NCBI GenBank assembly: GCA_012270675.1
Contig: JAAXHW010000031.1
Coordinates: forward strand, 1 to 32,874
Length of the DNA stretch: 32,874 nt
From: Candidatus Latescibacterota bacterium
Lineage (GTDB): Bacteria; Latescibacterota; UBA2968; GCA-2709665
Reading direction: 5' to 3'
The notes beneath the pieces are model-generated. The model saw nothing but the letters and a program-made list of their open reading frames with translations. It was not told where the DNA came from and ran no database searches. Of the stretch, positions 1 to 7,297 are shown piece after piece. Within the stretch, counting starts at the first letter, position 1. Every line of letters starts with the position of its first letter. The position numbers and the translations under genes were made by a program.

Positions 1-89
1 GCTTTAGGTCACAACTTGAGTTAATTTAGGTATCTTATCTCTTATCAAATCGTCATTTTCAGGTCCACAGCTTCTAAGGAGACCCTCAC

Positions 90-863
90 GTGAGCCTGCG
101 CCGCTGTCCCCTGTTCCTGCTGGTCTTCCTCCTCACAGCCGGTTGTGGCAAAAAAGCGCCCACCGACCCCGAGCCCTCTGCCATTGCGGACCTCATCCAG
201 ACAGAACCGGTCCGCTTCATCACCAGCGACGGCTTTACCATCAGCGGCACCTGGTTCAGCTCCAACAGGCAGCAGGGCGCCTGGCCCGTTGTGGTCCTCC
301 TTCACATGTTCGGCGGCAACCAGGGCCAGTGGACCCCCTTCGTTCCGGAAATGGTCGAAAGGGGCTACCTTGTCCTCGCCTTCGATTTGCGCGGCCATGG
401 TCAAAGCACGGACCGGAACGGTTCGTTTGCGCCACGCACCCTCTTCTCAAGAGAAGACATTGACAGCATGCCCCTGGACGTAAAGGCCGCCATCGAGTGG
501 ATCAAGACCCGGTCCGAAGCGGACGCTCAGCGCATCGGCCTCATCGGAGTCGATATTGGCGCCAACATCGCTTATATCAGCTCCGGCACCCTCTCCGGGA
601 TCAAAACGGCCGTCTCCATCTCCCCCGACAACCAGCAGGGTGTGTTGACGGGTGAGGGCATCCCGGATTTTCAACCCCGTTCGGTGCTCTTTCTGGCCGC
701 CTTCGGCGATGGATATGCCTTTACATCGGCCGAGGCCATGGCAGAACAGACGCAGAACCCCAAACGTGTCAAAGGGTATCAGGGCACGGCCCGCGGCTTC
801 TTTCTGTTCAACGATGCGGATGTACAATCTGAAGTGTTCAGCTGGCTCAGGGAAAACCTTTAA
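90..863 (+). CDS. Lipoprotein with alpha/beta-hydrolase fold, probably catalytically inactive
   Basis: GTG start at 90 with an AAGGAG Shine-Dalgarno at 76-81. Residues 1-19 form a lipoprotein signal peptide ending in L-T-A-G-C19, so the protein should be membrane-anchored by a lipidated Cys19. The rest resembles dienelactone-hydrolase-like alpha/beta hydrolases: an oxyanion-type LLHMFGG stretch, a DLRGHGQS stretch and the nucleophile-elbow region IGLIGVDIGAN. The family usually has G-x-S-x-G here; this protein has Asp155 in place of the Ser. The segment that usually carries the catalytic His (G-T-A-H-G) reads G-T-A-R235-G. An acid residue near Asp207 remains. Seen: the fold-like motifs and both replacements. 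Inferred: a non-catalytic binding protein, although an Asp nucleophile (as in dehalogenases) cannot be excluded. The next gene starts 24 bases downstream, so the two are probably co-transcribed. Confidence 0.75.
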   Translation: MSLRRCPLFLLVFLLTAGCGKKAPTDPEPSAIADLIQTEPVRFITSDGFTISGTWFSSNRQQGAWPVVVLLHMFGGNQGQWTPFVPEMVERGYLVLAFDLRGHGQSTDRNGSFAPRTLFSREDIDSMPLDVKAAIEWIKTRSEADAQRIGLIGVDIGANIAYISSGTLSGIKTAVSISPDNQQGVLTGEGIPDFQPRSVLFLAAFGDGYAFTSAEAMAEQTQNPKRVKGYQGTARGFFLFNDADVQSEVFSWLRENL

Positions 864-887
864 ACCGTCCAGGGGAGGAGACAAGCC

Positions 888-2375
888 ATGAAAACAGCGA
901 AGCGGCTTTTTCGGATACTGATCTTTCTCGTTATCGGTTTCCTCGTCTGGGAGTCTGCCTATAATGAGGCATGGGCACAGCGCGGAGGCGGGAGGGGTGG
1001 CAGGGGAGGGCGCGGCAGGGGAGGCATGGACATGAACCCCTCCCAGCGCCGCGGTCCCTTTTCGAACCTGCCCCTGGGGGCTCAGGAACTTCTCGGACAG
1101 CACCAGGAGGCGTACCGAAGCCTGCCGCCGCAGCTCCGGGCCTACATTCTAACCGCTCTGAGGGGTTGGGACAGCTTCTTCCCGCCCGAAAAGAAACAGT
1201 TCGAAGTCTTTTTCCGGAAAGCCAAAAACGCCGCTCCCGAAGAACTCCGGGACGCATTTCAGGGCACCCTGCCCCCTCTCCCCCGAAGAAACGTTCAGGA
1301 CTCGCCCCCCCCGGACGAAAGCGACGTTCAACCTGCCCCCCGGAGGGGCAGAAGAGGCAGGTGGGGAGCAGCCGGCGGGGGCGGTCGAACAGCACCCGGG
1401 CGGCGCGGCCCCCGGATCTCCTTCACCCCCGCCCAATTCGCAAAAATCGATGCAGCGTTCGACCGCTATGTCTTCGCCGACATGGGAATCGGCCCCGGCC
1501 TGATCGTCATCGCCTTCAGTACAACAGCTACCCCGGCGGCCAATCCGGTCCTCCAGGACAGCCTCATCTCCCAGGGCACCCTTTTGAAAAACGTCGCGTT
1601 CACCCATCCGCCCAAAACCTGGATTGCGGCCCTCCTCACCGGATGTGAGGACCCCATCAAAGGGAAAAACCTGCGTTATCCCTCCCTCTTCGAGTACCAC
1701 AATCGGGACATGGACGATAAAACCCACACCAGAACCCTGGCCCTCTACCCGGACAAAGACGCTCCCCCTGCTGTGAGCAAAACCAGGGGATTTGGAAAAA
1801 AATACGGCCCCCTCGCGGTCCGGGCTTCCGATTTTGAACCTGCCGTCAGCGTCATCAACAGTGAACTGGAGACAGCTCGGCAAAAAGGCCGTTCGGAAAG
1901 GTACATCGAGAGAATGGTCAAACCCAAATTCACCTCAAAAATGCTGAAGCTCAACAAAACCCTGAACGATGAGGCCCTGATGCGCCTCGTCACCAGGACC
2001 CTCCTGGCCTCCGACGAAAACCTGAAATTAGACAATACCTTCCTCAGAAACCTCGCCTTCGGCTGCCTCCTCAAGGCCCAGCCGGACCTGTTCCTTGTTC
2101 ACCTGAAAGACGACGGCAGCCCGGAAAACCAGCACTTCGTGCAAACGGCCCGGGAAGTACACCAATCGCACTACCGATACAAAGACCGAACAACTCTGGC
2201 CGTTTTGGATCAACGCCGGGGCCAAGTCCTCATCATAGGCCCGGACATTCCCGCAGGCCGCGAAATTTCTGAGCCTCACACCCTGCAGGACCTTTCGGTC
2301 ACCCTCTCCCGGAGGGCCAACATCCGGGCCGCCAAGGCCCAGGGCGCCCCCCTCCAGGACCTGGTGGCGCGGTAG
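888..2375 (+). CDS. Exported protein resembling a degenerate alkaline-phosphatase/sulfatase fold, with RGG-rich segment
   Basis: 495 residues. A hydrophobic signal segment covers residues 6-30 and ends in A-W-A-Q, a plausible signal-peptidase site. It is followed by an Arg/Gly repeat (residues 32-46) and a second R/G/P-rich stretch (about 150-172). The C-terminal two thirds recall the alkaline phosphatase superfamily: a strand LIVIAFS near 205-211, a T-H-P-P-K-T-W stretch followed by A-L-L-T-G, a P-S-L-F-E-Y element and a late T-T-L-A-V-L-D-Q-R-R segment. Family members normally have a metal-binding Asp after the first strand and D-H-G-R at the last. Here these read Ser211 and D441-Q-R-R, so metal binding is probably lost. 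The assignment rests on motif spacing alone and is tentative. It follows another apparent pseudoenzyme by 24 bases, with GGGGAGG around 873-880 as ribosome-binding site. Confidence 0.6.
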   Translation: MKTAKRLFRILIFLVIGFLVWESAYNEAWAQRGGGRGGRGGRGRGGMDMNPSQRRGPFSNLPLGAQELLGQHQEAYRSLPPQLRAYILTALRGWDSFFPPEKKQFEVFFRKAKNAAPEELRDAFQGTLPPLPRRNVQDSPPPDESDVQPAPRRGRRGRWGAAGGGGRTAPGRRGPRISFTPAQFAKIDAAFDRYVFADMGIGPGLIVIAFSTTATPAANPVLQDSLISQGTLLKNVAFTHPPKTWIAALLTGCEDPIKGKNLRYPSLFEYHNRDMDDKTHTRTLALYPDKDAPPAVSKTRGFGKKYGPLAVRASDFEPAVSVINSELETARQKGRSERYIERMVKPKFTSKMLKLNKTLNDEALMRLVTRTLLASDENLKLDNTFLRNLAFGCLLKAQPDLFLVHLKDDGSPENQHFVQTAREVHQSHYRYKDRTTLAVLDQRRGQVLIIGPDIPAGREISEPHTLQDLSVTLSRRANIRAAKAQGAPLQDLVAR

Positions 2376-2390
2376 ACCGAGACCTCGCCC

Positions 2391-3443
2391 CTACCGCGTC
2401 TTCACGGCCCGCCCCCGCCGCACCGACTCGACCTCTTTAAAGCAGAGTCGCAGCGCATCGGCTGCCCGCTGTCCGGACAGTTCCGGCGCCTCTATCCTCC
2501 CGGAAACCGTATCCACGGCCGCCTGGATCTCGCGCGTAAAAGCAACCACCGGATCGCCCGACCCCAGCCTGGGTCTGCGGACCTTCCCATCGTCGGTCAA
2601 CAGGGTCAGCGGGCTCGACAGCACAGGCTTCCCACCCAGGGTGGAAAACTCGTACACCACCGTGGCCCGCTCCAGATAAACCTCAAACCCATGTGTAAAT
2701 TCACGCCCGGGCTGGGAGATCGCCCCGGACGCGCAGGTGAGACACAGATCGGGGCGGTCCTTATAGCGATAGGTCGTACACAGGTACTCTGCGTGCTGCC
2801 CTTTCACCAGCCGGCCGGCCGATAACACCTGATCCGGGACCCCGCAAAGCAGCAGGATGTAATGCGTATCGTGAATGTGCAAATCAATGCCCGGCCCTCC
2901 GCTGCGCGCCATATTGCCAAACTCCGCAGACCAGTCCGGTTTGGAAATAATCCGCCTGAAATGTCCGCCTAAAAGCTTCCCGTACGTTTTCTCCTCAACA
3001 ACCTTCCGCAGATAGGCGAACTCCGGGAAAAAGGGGAGCACCTGGGCCACCATCAGGCATCGGTCCGCCCGCTGTGCCTCCCGCAGCATCCGGTCGGCAT
3101 CTTTCATGCTCAGCGCAATCGGCTTCTCCAAAAGCACGTGCTTGCCTGCCCGAAGCGCCTGCACCGTCACCTCGGTGTGGAGGCCCGTCGGCAGACAGAT
3201 ATCGACCAGATCGATCTCCGGATCGGCCAGCAGATCCGCGATTCGCCGATAGGTCCGGATACCGGAAAGGTCCTCGATCCCCCCCGGGTCGCCAAAATTG
3301 CCCCGCACCCCCCGCCAGTCCCCCTCCAGCTTCCTGGGATTCCGGGTACAAATCGCAGCAACCTTCCCCCGCTTCACCTTCCGGACACCCCTGTAATGGG
3401 TCATCCCCATAAACCCCAGACCGACAATGCCGATGCGAACCAT
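2391..3443 (-). CDS. Gfo/Idh/MocA family NAD(P)-dependent oxidoreductase
   Basis: 350 residues reading from ATG at 3443. The frame stays open further upstream, but the Rossmann motif G-I-V-G-L-G-F-M-G begins at residue 5 of this start and a GGAGG lies about 10 bases before it, so longer versions are rejected. The N-terminal nucleotide-binding domain carries the family's E-K-P motif (E106-K107-P108), whose Lys is catalytic in relatives. The C-terminal half contains a G-x-D-x-H-x-H-D-T-H segment typical of the substrate domain. Such enzymes oxidise or epimerise sugars and cyclitols in the cytoplasm; the substrate cannot be told from sequence. The gene is convergent with the gene ending at 2375 (15-base gap, no terminator seen) and has its own candidate promoter at 3492-3520. 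Confidence 0.88.
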   Translation of the reverse strand: MVRIGIVGLGFMGMTHYRGVRKVKRGKVAAICTRNPRKLEGDWRGVRGNFGDPGGIEDLSGIRTYRRIADLLADPEIDLVDICLPTGLHTEVTVQALRAGKHVLLEKPIALSMKDADRMLREAQRADRCLMVAQVLPFFPEFAYLRKVVEEKTYGKLLGGHFRRIISKPDWSAEFGNMARSGGPGIDLHIHDTHYILLLCGVPDQVLSAGRLVKGQHAEYLCTTYRYKDRPDLCLTCASGAISQPGREFTHGFEVYLERATVVYEFSTLGGKPVLSSPLTLLTDDGKVRRPRLGSGDPVVAFTREIQAAVDTVSGRIEAPELSGQRAADALRLCFKEVESVRRGRAVKTR

Positions 3444-3491
3444 AGTCCATGCCCTCCACAAACGAATGGTCAAAAACGACAAATTTTCAGC

Positions 3492-3520
3492 AATATAGGG
3501 ATAGAAAAAAGGAACAGCAA
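3492..3520 (-). promoter_or_regulatory. Candidate sigma-70 promoter for the oxidoreductase
   Basis: Reading the minus strand: TTGCTG (3520-3515), 17 bases, TATATT (3497-3492). The -10 matches consensus at five of six positions, the -35 at only three. Transcription would begin near 3485, giving a leader of about 42 bases. Confidence 0.4.
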
Positions 3521-3611
3521 GGGAATTGACAGTCGAAATACCCTTCTCCCCGGGCGCGCACCTCTGATGCCAGCATGAGATTGTGACCTTTTTAAGGTAA
3601 ATTTTTCCCGT

Positions 3612-3640
3612 TTGGCCTTTCCAGAATTCTCTGTTATATT
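3612..3640 (+). promoter_or_regulatory. Candidate sigma-70 promoter for the TlpA/selenoprotein operon
   Basis: TTGGCC (3612-3617), 17 bases, TATATT (3635-3640), followed by an A-rich stretch. The -35 matches four and the -10 five of six consensus positions. It would give a leader of about 140 bases before the ATG at 3789. Confidence 0.45.
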
Positions 3641-3788
3641 GTAAAAAACACCTGATCTTTATATGAAAAGGTTCCGGCACGATTTTCGCTGACCTCTGAA
3701 TACGGGTCCTGCGCTTATCTCAGGAACGGATTGTCCGACAGGACAGCCTTATCCACATTTTAAATCAAACCTTACAAAAGGAGACAGG

Positions 3789-4331
3789 ATGAAACGCCGC
3801 ATGCCATGGATTATGGGGATGCTAACGGCCCTGCTGCTCTGGACAGGTCCAGCAGGGGCAGCCACCGCTCCCGACTTCAACCTGCGGGATACAGGAGGCA
3901 AACGGGTCAACCTGAAGGCCCTTCTCAAAAAAGGCCCTGTCCTCCTGGACTTCTGGGCCACCTGGTGCAAACCCTGCCTGAAGGCCATGCCCAAACTGGA
4001 AGAAATCCACAACACATACAAAGACCGGGGGCTGACCGTCCTGGGCGTCAACGAAGACGGCCCTCGCAGCCAGACCAAAGTGAAGCCCTTTCTCAGGGCG
4101 CGCAAGATTTCATTTCCATCCGTCTTCGACCCCGATGGCGGCGTCATGCGCCGGATGCAGGTCGGGCTGCTGCCCGTAACCTTTCTGATCGCACAGGATG
4201 GCGAAATCGTGCTTCGGCAGGCCGGGTATGACCCGGACCATGAAAAGCCCCTGATAGACGCCATTGAATCCTTGCTTCCAGGGGCCGACGCCGGCACAGA
4301 GCCCACCGGAGATGCCCGTGCGGAAAAGTAG
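3789..4331 (+). CDS. TlpA-like exported thioredoxin-fold protein
   Basis: 180 residues with an AAGGAG ribosome-binding site just upstream. Residues 1-24 are a signal peptide (M-K-R-R, a hydrophobic core, then A-G-A-A). The mature part is a TlpA/ResA-type thioredoxin domain: A-P-D-F-N-L near 27-32, active site W59-C60-K61-P62-C63, and the cis-proline segment L-L-P-V-T-F-L-I. Such proteins are thiol-disulfide oxidoreductases in the periplasm or anchored to the envelope. The acidic tail has no obvious domain. The next gene overlaps its 3' end by 14 bases, indicating translational coupling to the DUF6029-like barrel, and the selenoprotein follows. The context suggests this Cys-type thioredoxin is a redox partner for one of them; the partner is inferred. 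Confidence 0.9.
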   Translation: MKRRMPWIMGMLTALLLWTGPAGAATAPDFNLRDTGGKRVNLKALLKKGPVLLDFWATWCKPCLKAMPKLEEIHNTYKDRGLTVLGVNEDGPRSQTKVKPFLRARKISFPSVFDPDGGVMRRMQVGLLPVTFLIAQDGEIVLRQAGYDPDHEKPLIDAIESLLPGADAGTEPTGDARAEK

Positions 4332-5829
4332 CCTGGTGGTCCTGGTCCTGCTCCTGTCCTCCGCCCCGGCAGGCGCTCAGATCACCGTTTCAAGCCTGAC
4401 GGAAATGCAGCGGGGGCGTATCCCCGGAGCCGATTCCACGGCCCTTTCCACGCTCTATGAGCAATTCAACGTCGATTACGCAAACAACGATCTGCAGGCG
4501 GGGCTGCGGGCCGAGGTATTCAACGCCTGGGGGACCGACCGTGGGATGGTCCATCTCTCCCAGAAATTCATCCGCTGGACGCATGGATCAACCTATCTGG
4601 TCGCCGGGAACTACTACGCCATCCTGGGCCGGGGGCTGACCCTCCGCGCATTTGAACTGCCCGGAGTGGTCCTGGAAAGCCAGGTCTTCCGGCGCCGGTA
4701 CACCCCCTCGCGCGACATTGAGGGCAGCCTGGCCTCCTGGACCGGCGACCGTACCGAAATCAAGGCCCTGATCGGGCGCCCTGTCAAAAGCGACATCCCC
4801 CCCGGCGTCCCGAACGTGGACCGTCGGCAGGACTGGGTTGCGGGAGGCGAAGTCTCCCTTCGGCCCGTCTCCCCCCTGAAAGCAGGCGCAACCTTCGTCC
4901 GCCTCCTTCCCAGGAACGCAGACGAAAGCCTCAGCGCAGACAAAAGCCAGGCCTGGTCGGGCCTTGCCGAGGTTGACTTCACCTCCCTGCTCGGACTCGG
5001 TGAAACCTACGGCAGCTTCTACGGCGAGTACGCCAAACGCGCAGACGATGAAGAGGGGCACGGGCTTTATCTCTCGGGAAATGCTGGAGGGTCCAGACTC
5101 GGCATCAGCCTCGAATACAAAGATTACGACAACTTCGTCCTGGAGGTCAACGACCCGCCCTCCCTGGTCCGGGAACACACGTCCGTCATTCTCAACCGCT
5201 CCACCCACGTCCTCCTGCCCGCCACCGAGCGGGGGTACCAGATCGAGGCCACCTACACGCTGCCCGCTCTGGCCACCCTTACAGCCAACCTCAGCTATGC
5301 GCGCAACGACCTCACCGAAGACCTGATAAGAGTTTTCAAAGAGCGCTACCTGGGGGTCGACTTTGAAAAATTTCTGCCGAGCTTTTCGGCAACCGTATTC
5401 TACGACTGGGGACAAGACGAGCTGAAAGGGATCTCGAAGCACCGCACGGGCGGCCTCTTGCTGGAAGGCGCGGCCTGGCCCAACCACACCCTGGGGCTCG
5501 ACTTCCAGGTCCAGCGCGCCACCCGCCCACCGTCGTTTACGGACATCTACACCGCCCTGTCCTGGCAGCATCCGCTTGGGGTCAGCATCGCCCTGATCCT
5601 GGACCGGACGTCGGACCCTCTGGAAGTCGACGATCCGACGACCCTGACCCAAATCGAGACCGGCGCGCGCACCTGGTGGGCGGCGACCCTCAGCGCACGG
5701 TTCGCCGGGCGGTATGAGGCCCTCCTCTTCGCGGGCCGGCGGCGTGGCGGAACGGCCTGCACCTCCGGGACCTGCTACCAGGTCTTGCCCTTTAAAGGCC
5801 TGGAAATACGGTTTACCACCCATTTCTGA
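4318..5829 (+). CDS. DUF6029-like outer-membrane beta-barrel protein
   Basis: I chose GTG 4318: GGAG at 4308-4311 gives six bases of spacing, whereas the in-frame ATG at 4312 directly abuts it. ATG 4264 would lie far inside the previous gene and precede the signal peptide. The first 20 or so residues form a signal peptide ending in A-G-A-Q. The body has many alternating amphipathic strands and the conserved-looking stretch around A-G-N-Y-Y-A-I-L-G-R-G-L then L-R-A-F-E-L-P-G-V, which I recognise from DUF6029 proteins of Bacteroidota and relatives. It ends in Phe (T-T-H-F), as expected for a BAM-inserted barrel. The function of the family is unknown. Its position between a TlpA-like thioredoxin and an exported selenoprotein links it to envelope redox chemistry. 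Confidence 0.75.
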   Translation: MRKSSLVVLVLLLSSAPAGAQITVSSLTEMQRGRIPGADSTALSTLYEQFNVDYANNDLQAGLRAEVFNAWGTDRGMVHLSQKFIRWTHGSTYLVAGNYYAILGRGLTLRAFELPGVVLESQVFRRRYTPSRDIEGSLASWTGDRTEIKALIGRPVKSDIPPGVPNVDRRQDWVAGGEVSLRPVSPLKAGATFVRLLPRNADESLSADKSQAWSGLAEVDFTSLLGLGETYGSFYGEYAKRADDEEGHGLYLSGNAGGSRLGISLEYKDYDNFVLEVNDPPSLVREHTSVILNRSTHVLLPATERGYQIEATYTLPALATLTANLSYARNDLTEDLIRVFKERYLGVDFEKFLPSFSATVFYDWGQDELKGISKHRTGGLLLEGAAWPNHTLGLDFQVQRATRPPSFTDIYTALSWQHPLGVSIALILDRTSDPLEVDDPTTLTQIETGARTWWAATLSARFAGRYEALLFAGRRRGGTACTSGTCYQVLPFKGLEIRFTTHF

Positions 5830-5866
5830 CGCGGAAATCCACCAACAACAGAAAGGAGCGTAGACA

Positions 5867-7201
5867 ATGTATAACCTGCGGAAATATCTTTTGGGCGCCA
5901 TACTCTTATGCTTCACCGCTGCCGGCAGCCTGGAGGCCGCCGCCCGCGTGGGCGAATCGGTGCCCAACTTTTCACTGCGGGACCTCAGCGGACAGACGCA
6001 CACCCCGGCAACCTACCAGGGAAAAGTCCTCGTCCTCTACTTTCTGGGCTATGCCTGAACGCTCTGCTACCGGACGGGTCCGTCCGTAGAGAAAGAGATA
6101 TGGCAGAACTTCAAAGACGACAACCTCCAGGTGCTGGGCCTGGACGTGTGGAACGGTAGCCAGGCCCAGCTTACGTCCTTCAGGACCAGAACCGAGGTCA
6201 CCTTTCCCCTGTTGCTGAGGGCCTCGGCCGGGACCAACTTTGGCGTCAGCTCCTCCGGAGCAATCGATGTGATGATGGTCATCGATCAAGAGGGCATCGT
6301 CCGGCGCATCAGCGGCGCCAGAACCTCTGCAGTCTCGGCTACGGCGATGCTGATCGATGAACTGCTCAACCCCCCCGTGCCGATGATCGGCGCCACACCA
6401 GACTCGCTCAACTTTGGGCCGGAACTCCAGCCGGGAGAGTCCAGAACCCTCCCGGTCACAGTGCAAAACACCGGCACGGATACCCTCAATCTCACGAACA
6501 TCCAGTCAGACATACCCGAACTCACCGTAAGTGACTCCACGTTCTTCATTCTCCCGGGCGAAAACAGGGAGATCCAGGTCACCCTGACGCCCACGCAGGA
6601 CGGCACCCTGTCGGGCATCCTCAACCTCCTCAGCAACGACCCGCAACAGGACACCCTCCGGGTCGTGATCGAACCGGTCACCGTCATAACGCTTCCCTCC
6701 GCAATCGCCCTGGCCGCAGAACGGCTTGAATTCGACAATATCGAAGTGGGAATCCGTGTTGCCCGCACCCTCACGATCCGCAACGAAGGCCGGGGATTTT
6801 TAAAAATCACCGACGTAACATCCGACCTGCCGGGTCTGTCGGTCTCCCAGAAGGCCTTCGAGGTGCCCCCGGGAGAATCGTACGATCTGACCATTACCGT
6901 CACACCCACCGCAGAAGGCGCCTTTTCAGGCAGCCTGACCATCGTAAGCAACGACCCCGACCGGAACACGATCGTCCTTCCCCTGTCGGGATCGGCGGTG
7001 ATGTTCCGGCCCGATGCCCGGGCCGACTTCAACGGGAGCGGGCGGATCGATTTCGCCGATTTTGTTATCTTCGCGCAGGGCTTTGGCCGGCAGACCGGGC
7101 AGCCGGGCTTTGATGAGCGGCTCGACCTGAACGACAACGGGAGAATCGACTTCCCTGACTTCGTCATCTTTGCCCGGTCCTTCGGCACCATTGTGAACTG
7201 A
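5867..7201 (+). CDS. Exported selenoprotein: thioredoxin domain with UxxC, two Ig-like domains, dockerin-like tail (TGA read through at 6056)
   Basis: 444 residues if TGA 6056-6058 encodes selenocysteine 64; AAAGGAG precedes the ATG. A signal peptide covers about 1-25. Residues 27-165 are an AhpC/TlpA-type thioredoxin fold: V-P-N-F-S-L-R-D-L-S-G, strand V-L-V-L-Y-F-L-G-Y-A, then U64-T-L-C67, a G-P-S-V-E-x-E-I-W helix and strand V-L-G-L-D-V-W-N-G. The 72 bases after the TGA contain no stop and code for exactly the expected thioredoxin helix, so a pseudogene is unlikely. Residues about 178-270 and 285-378 are two related Ig-like (choice-of-anchor-D/ASH type) domains. Residues 386-444 carry two calcium-loop motifs (D387-x-N389-x-S391-x3-D395 and D420-x-N422-x-N424-x3-D428), as in dockerins. 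It lies 37 bases after the beta-barrel gene. Selenocysteine at the attacking position would give a highly reactive selenol. Automated calling would split it into 5867-6058 and 6131-7201. Confidence 0.88.
6056..6091 (+). promoter_or_regulatory. UGA codon plus bacterial SECIS-like hairpin
   Basis: After UGA 6056-6058 comes a hairpin: CUAC 6067-6070 pairs with GUAG 6086-6089, one C (6070 or 6071) is bulged on the 5' side, GGACG 6072-6076 pairs with CGUCC 6081-6085, and the loop is GGUC 6077-6080. Counting U6056 as 1, loop G6078 and U6079 are positions 23 and 24. In E. coli fdhF the SelB-contacting G23 and U24 occupy the same positions in a similar GGUC-containing loop, with a bulged U at 17. Here the bulge falls at 15 or 16. 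Two further pairs (6062-6063 with 6090-6091) could extend the base. Confidence 0.82.
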
Positions 7202-7226
7202 GCCTCTATCCTGCCCGTCTCATCCT

Positions 7227-7259
7227 CCGGCACGCCGGTCTGGTGTGCCGGTATTTTTT
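7227..7259 (+). terminator. Rho-independent terminator after the selenoprotein gene
   Basis: CCGGCAC (7227-7233) pairs with GTGCCGG (7245-7251) around an 11-base loop, followed by TA and six T residues (7254-7259). It separates the redox operon from tilS. Confidence 0.85.
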
Positions 7260-7297
7260 GGAAACCCAATCCGGTCTTCTGGAGTCCCATTTACAGC

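Larger units (their letters stand above)
3444..3788. other. 345-base divergent intergenic region
   Basis: This A/T-richer gap separates the minus-strand oxidoreductase from the plus-strand thioredoxin operon. It holds one candidate promoter for each direction and, close to the right-hand gene, a short hairpin (TGTCC/GGACA around 3733-3745) in the leader. No ORF with coding character is seen in it. The upstream extension of the oxidoreductase frame into this gap lacks homology to the family and was discarded. Confidence 0.6.

Noticed and set aside
1-89. Promoter upstream of the first gene
   Set aside because: A TTGAGT and several A/T-rich hexamers are present, but no pair has suitable spacing.
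4588-6003. Minus-strand ORF of 471 codons
   Set aside because: It is antisense to the barrel and selenoprotein genes, lacks a ribosome-binding site and has low-complexity composition typical of GC-rich shadow frames.
5867-6058. A free-standing 63-residue exported peptide
   Set aside because: It ends in the middle of a thioredoxin fold, and the same frame continues directly with the missing half after the TGA.
6056-6130. TGA at 6056 as a nonsense mutation or sequencing error in a pseudogene
   Set aside because: No frameshift or further stop occurs, coding character continues, the TGA is at the expected Cys, and a SECIS-like hairpin is correctly placed.
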